This document shows positions 35,381 through 38,993 of a stretch of DNA of 38,993 nt, one piece after another; within the stretch, counting starts at the first letter, position 1; each line of letters begins with the position of its first letter. The stretch lies in the NCBI GenBank assembly GCA_000332255.1, contig KB235926.1, forward strand, positions 1,614,318-1,653,310. The letters are read 5' to 3'. The translations under genes were made by a program, and so were the position numbers. Below the pieces are notes generated by a model. The model saw only the letters and a list, made by a program, of their open reading frames with translations. It searched no databases and had not been told where the DNA came from. The DNA comes from a cyanobacterium PCC 7702. Lineage in GTDB: Bacteria; Cyanobacteriota; Cyanobacteriia; Cyanobacteriales; Nostocaceae.

Positions 35381-35433
35381 AAAGGTTGTTTGTAAAGGTT
35401 AAATAGATTTGAGCAGTGCAATTAATGATGTTT

Positions 35434-35913
35434 TTAAAAATACGCACCTACAAGACTATAAATAAGGGCGGTTAATACTAAAAAAGTAACGATAACGTAA
35501 TGAAAGTTTCGCGATCGCAAAAAAACAACTAGGGAGATCACCACTCGTAAAACAGGAGTAGCAATTAATAACAACAACCCCAACTGAATAATGCCACGCC
35601 GACTACCGGATAAAACTGCTTCGAGCACACCTGCAGGAGAACACAATTGGGATGGTTCTCCACGGAACACATGATATTGAACTGGTTCTGCACCGTGGCG
35701 AATTAAGTACAGTATACCCCCTAGCAAAACCACAGCACTAGCTGTCAAAACTCCATACTTGAGAAGGTTGCTTAATAAAGACTCGAGTTGCTGTTCACTT
35801 TCTGTCTTTGCAAGCGAAGGAGAAACGTGTTGCTTTTGTAATGGGGCCAGATCGCTGTTTGGTTGTTCTGACTGCAAAGGTAAACTAGCAACTTCCGGCT
35901 GTGTTGATGACAT
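35434..35913 (-). CDS. DUF1634 family membrane protein
   Basis: A 159-residue protein from ATG 35913 (MSSTQPEV), preceded by TAAGGTG on the minus strand, a good ribosome binding site eight bases away. The frame is open further upstream but would run into the TauE gene. Three hydrophobic segments are visible: YGVLTASAVVLLGGILYLI, LGLLLLIATPVLRVVISLVV, and VTFLVLTALIYSLVGAYF at the C-terminus. DUF1634 genes often sit beside TauE/SafE exporters and probably form a small accessory subunit. Here the stop of that exporter is 10 bases before the start. Confidence 0.82.
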   Translation of the reverse strand: MSSTQPEVASLPLQSEQPNSDLAPLQKQHVSPSLAKTESEQQLESLLSNLLKYGVLTASAVVLLGGILYLIRHGAEPVQYHVFRGEPSQLCSPAGVLEAVLSGSRRGIIQLGLLLLIATPVLRVVISLVVFLRSRNFHYVIVTFLVLTALIYSLVGAYF

Positions 35914-35923
35914 TTTATACACC

Positions 35924-36760
35924 TTACAAACCCCCAGCGACGCTGTTGTAGACCATCTTAAAAGCCATTCCCACCAATACAAGACTGAAGATTATTCTTA
36001 AGACTTGGGTTTTTGCCTTAGTTAAAACTTGAGCACCTAAAAAAGCACCTGGAAGTACTCCCAGCATTACCGGCATAGATAGTCCCGGATCGATGTAACC
36101 TCGTGCTAGATAGACTCCAGCGGATGCTGCTGCGGTGACACCAATCATAAAATTACTGGTGGTTGTGGAAACTTTAAAAGGTACGCGCATCACTTGATCC
36201 ATCGCCAGCACTTTAAAAGCTCCCGAACCGATACCAAGTAATCCAGAAATCACTCCCGCTAGCAACATGACGCCAAATCCCCTGAGTACGGAATGAACTT
36301 GGTAAAATACTAGACCGTTAGGGGTTGGATAACTGTCGTTGAGCTGCAGATAAGTTGCTACGGAATCTGGAGATTCACCTTCAAGGTTTTCCAGTTTGGG
36401 TTGTTGTGAAAGGTAGGCTGAATAAAGCAAGACAACTGCCAGAACTATGGTCAGTGCTTTTACAGAAACATGAGTAGCTATTAATGCTCCGACAATGGCA
36501 CCAGCAGTTGTGGCCACTTCTAAAAACATTCCCAATCGTAGATTAGTGAACCCCTTTTGGATATAGGTAGATGCTGCACCCAGGGAAGTCGCAATTACAG
36601 AGACTAATGAAGCACCAACAGCGTAGCGAATATCAACATCAAAAACCGAAGTTAATAAAGGAACAATAACAACTCCCCCTCCCAGCCCTGTTAGTGCGCC
36701 AATAAAGCCAGCAGTAAACGATCCAATCCAAACAAGTAAGGAAAATTCCAGAACGTTCAA
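35924..36760 (-). CDS. TauE/SafE-type sulfite/organosulfonate exporter family protein
   Basis: A 278-residue membrane protein with about eight hydrophobic segments and two related halves, each opening with a glycine-rich loop: GALTGLGGGVVIVPLL near residue 22 and GLLGIGSGAFKVLAM near 180. This is the TauE/SafE fold, linked to export of sulfite, sulfoacetate or related anions; the actual substrate is unknown. The start is TTG at 36760, because GAGGA lies seven bases upstream and no ATG is in frame nearby. It forms a tight pair with the downstream DUF1634 gene. Confidence 0.88.
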   Translation of the reverse strand: MNVLEFSLLVWIGSFTAGFIGALTGLGGGVVIVPLLTSVFDVDIRYAVGASLVSVIATSLGAASTYIQKGFTNLRLGMFLEVATTAGAIVGALIATHVSVKALTIVLAVVLLYSAYLSQQPKLENLEGESPDSVATYLQLNDSYPTPNGLVFYQVHSVLRGFGVMLLAGVISGLLGIGSGAFKVLAMDQVMRVPFKVSTTTSNFMIGVTAAASAGVYLARGYIDPGLSMPVMLGVLPGAFLGAQVLTKAKTQVLRIIFSLVLVGMAFKMVYNSVAGGL

Positions 36761-36960
36761 ATTTATTTCCTCTTTTTATCAATTTATATAATAAAAATCA
36801 GAAAATTTTCTTTTTGCAAAGACAAGATGTAAATTGATGGAAATTTGATTGCAGTCACAGTAAATAGAGGAGGCGAACGCTTCCGCATCTGGCTAGCTAG
36901 ATAGCTTACCTCCTACCGCCATATTCTCAAGGGAGCCGGGATAGATTTATCCTTGATTCA

Positions 36961-37395
36961 TCACTCCGGCGCAAACAAACCTGTTTGGTTGATTGAATCC
37001 AAAAAGACAAAATAGACTACTCCCGCTCCTAGTATCATTACAGAAATGCTAAATAAAAGTACCCAGCGATCGCCTGGTTCGTATGTATCTTCATCTATAT
37101 CATGGCGAACAGCAAAGTAATGCTGAATGGAGAGTAGTACTGTCATTAAACCAATCAAGGAGAAAAGTAAACCCAATTTCCAACTCATACCAGTTCGGGG
37201 TAGAAGTGGTGGGTGAAAATAGCGAAGGCGAAGAATAACAACACCGAAACCAATTAGGGCGATCGCTGTTCGCATCCACGCTAGATAGGTACGTTCGTTT
37301 GCTAAATGATCCCGAATGCGAGAGGGATTTTTGATCTTTGGTTTTACTTCTTCTGCTTGTGCTTTTAGATTCGTTTTTTTAAAGAGCAAGCGCAT
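36961..37395 (-). CDS. DUF202 (YidH-like) membrane protein
   Basis: A 144-residue protein from ATG 37395, with a GTG three codons earlier (37404) as an alternative. The signature ANERTYLAWMRTAIALIGFG marks DUF202. Three hydrophobic segments follow: IALIGFGVVILRL, LGLLFSLIGLMTVLLSI and WVLLFSISVMILGAGVVYFVF. The role of the family is unknown; homologous domains occur with SPX domains in eukaryotic polyphosphate synthesis. It lies 98 bases downstream of the exported-protein gene and 200 bases upstream of the TauE gene, all on the minus strand. Confidence 0.85.
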   Translation of the reverse strand: MRLLFKKTNLKAQAEEVKPKIKNPSRIRDHLANERTYLAWMRTAIALIGFGVVILRLRYFHPPLLPRTGMSWKLGLLFSLIGLMTVLLSIQHYFAVRHDIDEDTYEPGDRWVLLFSISVMILGAGVVYFVFLDSINQTGLFAPE

Positions 37396-37493
37396 TTGTG
37401 TCACTCAACTACTACTTACTATCCACCGCGGTCAGAAAGATGGTGTAGAGGTGCAGTTGGTTACTCACGTCTCTACAAACGTCAGGACAATGT

Positions 37494-38141
37494 TTAATCT
37501 TCAATCGGTGCGTTAGGCTTTTTGGCGGTAATGTCTGCTAAAGCCAAATCAGGAACTGGCCAGTTAGTTTCACCTGCTTTGAATACTCGAGAAGGAGGAA
37601 CGTTGAGTTCAATAGCGCCGGTATCTGGGTTTGTTTTGACTACTAACTGAGTTCCGGGTACAATTTTCAGTGCTAGGGGTTCTGTTAGTTCTTGTGGTTG
37701 GAAAACGTCAGGAATTAAGCCAGCAACTTTGGTACCGCTAGGTAAGTAAATACCATCACAGTTCCAATCATCATCTGTGATCTTACCATTTCCGAGAAAG
37801 TAGAGGTTCGTTTCTGAGCTTGGGAATAGAGATTGTTTCGGTTCATGAGCATAAACAGCTAGGGTTTGTCCTGTTTCGTTGCGACATCTGGCCCAATTGT
37901 TAGCAGTTTCTAAAATATATTTTTGCCAGCGCAACTGACCTATTTTTTCTTGAATTTCTTCTGATGTGTAACCTGATTTTTCTGGTGTTTGTCGTGCTTT
38001 TAACAGTTGGTCTAAAGCTTGAGTTATTTCCGTATAATCGGGGCTTTTAGTCAATTTTATTTGCTCTGCCCAAGAAGGTGGAGCGATCGCCAAGCTCACT
38101 AGAAAGGTCAAAATTACTAAAGCGATTTTGAAGATTTTCAT
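37494..38141 (-). CDS. Exported hypothetical protein, 215 residues
   Basis: A secreted protein with a clear signal peptide (MKIFKIALVILTFLVSLAIA, cleavage after PSWA about residue 25). The mature part is polar, starting with a helical region ITQALDQLLKARQTPE and then beta-type stretches around YAHEPKQSLFPSSETNLYF and LALKIVPGTQLVVKTN. Two cysteines (WARC and DWNC) could form a disulfide. It lies 66 bases downstream of the CadD-like transporter on the same strand, so a link to metal handling is possible but not shown. I do not recognise the family. Confidence 0.7.
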   Translation of the reverse strand: MKIFKIALVILTFLVSLAIAPPSWAEQIKLTKSPDYTEITQALDQLLKARQTPEKSGYTSEEIQEKIGQLRWQKYILETANNWARCRNETGQTLAVYAHEPKQSLFPSSETNLYFLGNGKITDDDWNCDGIYLPSGTKVAGLIPDVFQPQELTEPLALKIVPGTQLVVKTNPDTGAIELNVPPSRVFKAGETNWPVPDLALADITAKKPNAPIED

Positions 38142-38207
38142 AAACTATCTCCTCAAAGCAAAATTTTTCAGCAAGTAATGATGTTTTGCAGATATGGAAC
38201 AACAAGT

Positions 38208-38864
38208 TTAAAAGGCTTTCAGTAGCTGATAGGTGCCACTTTCTAGGAAAATGTAAACTCCCAAGCCAATGAATACAAAAGGAATAACGGCGTGACCGTA
38301 ACGGGTGAAGATTGTGGCGATAACACCATGACGGGTTAATTGGTAAGCAATGCAGCACCAAACGCCAATCATGACAAAGAAAACACCCAAAATTATTAAT
38401 AAATCGGTGAGATTGCTGCTGGCAAACAACGGTACGTAAATACCGATATTATCTCCCCCATTGGCAATGGTAATTGCTGCCACTTTATAGGTTTGGGGTG
38501 AAACAATACCGGTAAGAGTTGACAATATAGATATCTTTGTTGTTGAGGAGTAAAATTCATCCGATACCGTCTGTATTTGGTTTTCATTTCTTGCTCGCGT
38601 GACTAGATTCTTGATACCTATGGCAGTGGGAACCAAACCTAGCAACCCTATCCATGTTTTCGGGATGAATAAGCCGCCTAAAAAACCGGGTAAACTGGCA
38701 ACAATTAAAGCTGTAAAGCCAAGATACTGACCAAAGATAATGTGAAGCCGACGAAAGCTTGAATTGACTTGTGCGAACCAGAGCATGAGGATGACAATGT
38801 CATCTATGTTGGTTGCTGCAAAGGATGCGATCCCCGCAATCACTGCTCTCACAAGTCTATCCAT
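38208..38864 (-). CDS. CadD-family cadmium resistance transporter
   Basis: A 218-residue membrane protein with five or six hydrophobic segments. It opens VIAGIASFAATNIDDIVILM, where the NIDD motif in the first helix is typical of CadD, a cadmium-resistance transporter first described on staphylococcal plasmids. ANGGDNIGIYVPLFA in the middle mirrors it and supports the family's internal repeat. Specificity in cyanobacteria is not known. It starts at ATG 38864 and leads a minus-strand series with an exported protein, DUF202 and TauE genes. Confidence 0.85.
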   Translation of the reverse strand: MDRLVRAVIAGIASFAATNIDDIVILMLWFAQVNSSFRRLHIIFGQYLGFTALIVASLPGFLGGLFIPKTWIGLLGLVPTAIGIKNLVTRARNENQIQTVSDEFYSSTTKISILSTLTGIVSPQTYKVAAITIANGGDNIGIYVPLFASSNLTDLLIILGVFFVMIGVWCCIAYQLTRHGVIATIFTRYGHAVIPFVFIGLGVYIFLESGTYQLLKAF

Positions 38865-38993
38865 TCCATCATTGTTTCCAATTTGGTGTTAATTTTCCTC
38901 TACTCACATCTTGCACCTGGAAATATAAATGTCAAAACCACAACTACGTGCAAGGGTAGTTAGTCGTTCAATATCAAGTAAAAGAAGATACAC

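Noticed and set aside
38910-38954. CTTGCAC and GTGCAAG arms 31 bases apart upstream of the CadD-like gene
   Set aside because: Long spacer and short arms; no independent support.

Overview
The window is chromosomal DNA from a cyanobacterium. It carries a photosystem II D1 gene, a CyanoP-type PsbP lipoprotein, a CrtO carotene ketolase, a long phosphoenolpyruvate carboxylase ending in the family's terminal glycine, and many GCGATCGC (HIP1-type) octamers. Gene content and moderate GC suggest a filamentous, Nostocales-like species; that placement is inference. No tRNA, rRNA, CRISPR array, prophage or intact insertion sequence was seen. Most of the window reads as ordinary core genome with loosely spaced genes on both strands.

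Region 1 (1-5.3 kb, minus strand): the 5' two thirds of psbA runs off the left edge. Upstream of it lies a two-gene polysaccharide O-acylation unit: an MBOAT membrane acyltransferase and a 991-residue protein with four cytoplasmic repeats, one membrane segment and an extracytoplasmic SGNH/DUF1574 domain. Region 2 (5.4-13.1 kb): a small conserved-looking protein precedes ppc, followed by two small unknown proteins, Maf, CyanoP, an unknown 209-residue protein and a DUF2278 plus lamin-tail fusion. Region 3 (13.1-17.3 kb): a 730-base gap holds a broken PIN-domain relic and three evenly spaced palindromes, then crtO, a saccharopine-dehydrogenase-like oxidoreductase and a small exported protein.

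Region 4 (17.3-23.7 kb, minus strand): Na+/H+ antiporter, a dGTPase gene split by a single-base frameshift in a homopolymer, an NCS2-like permease, a two-cluster iron-sulfur aldo/keto reductase and a bifunctional-nuclease (DUF151) protein. Region 5 (24-28 kb): ribE, an M23 peptidase, biotin protein ligase and the YlmD/YfiH purine nucleoside phosphorylase. Region 6 (28.7-31.5 kb): a glycosyltransferase and an SH3b-NlpC/P60 murein peptidase form a tight pair, divergent from a serine beta-lactamase-like protein with start codons only 15 bases apart.

Region 7 (31.6-33.6 kb): cysK and an acireductone dioxygenase, giving two sulfur-metabolism genes side by side, then a 16-cysteine DUF326 protein. 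Region 8 (34-39 kb): a prohibitin, a small membrane protein, and a minus-strand series of transport and membrane genes: CadD-like transporter, exported unknown protein, DUF202 protein, TauE/SafE exporter and DUF1634 protein. The most notable items are the dGTPase frameshift on a U_UUU_UUC heptamer, the four-repeat acyltransferase partner, the palindrome triplet upstream of crtO, and alternative hairpins downstream of the 209-residue gene. I did not find a clear new multi-gene defence or mobile system.
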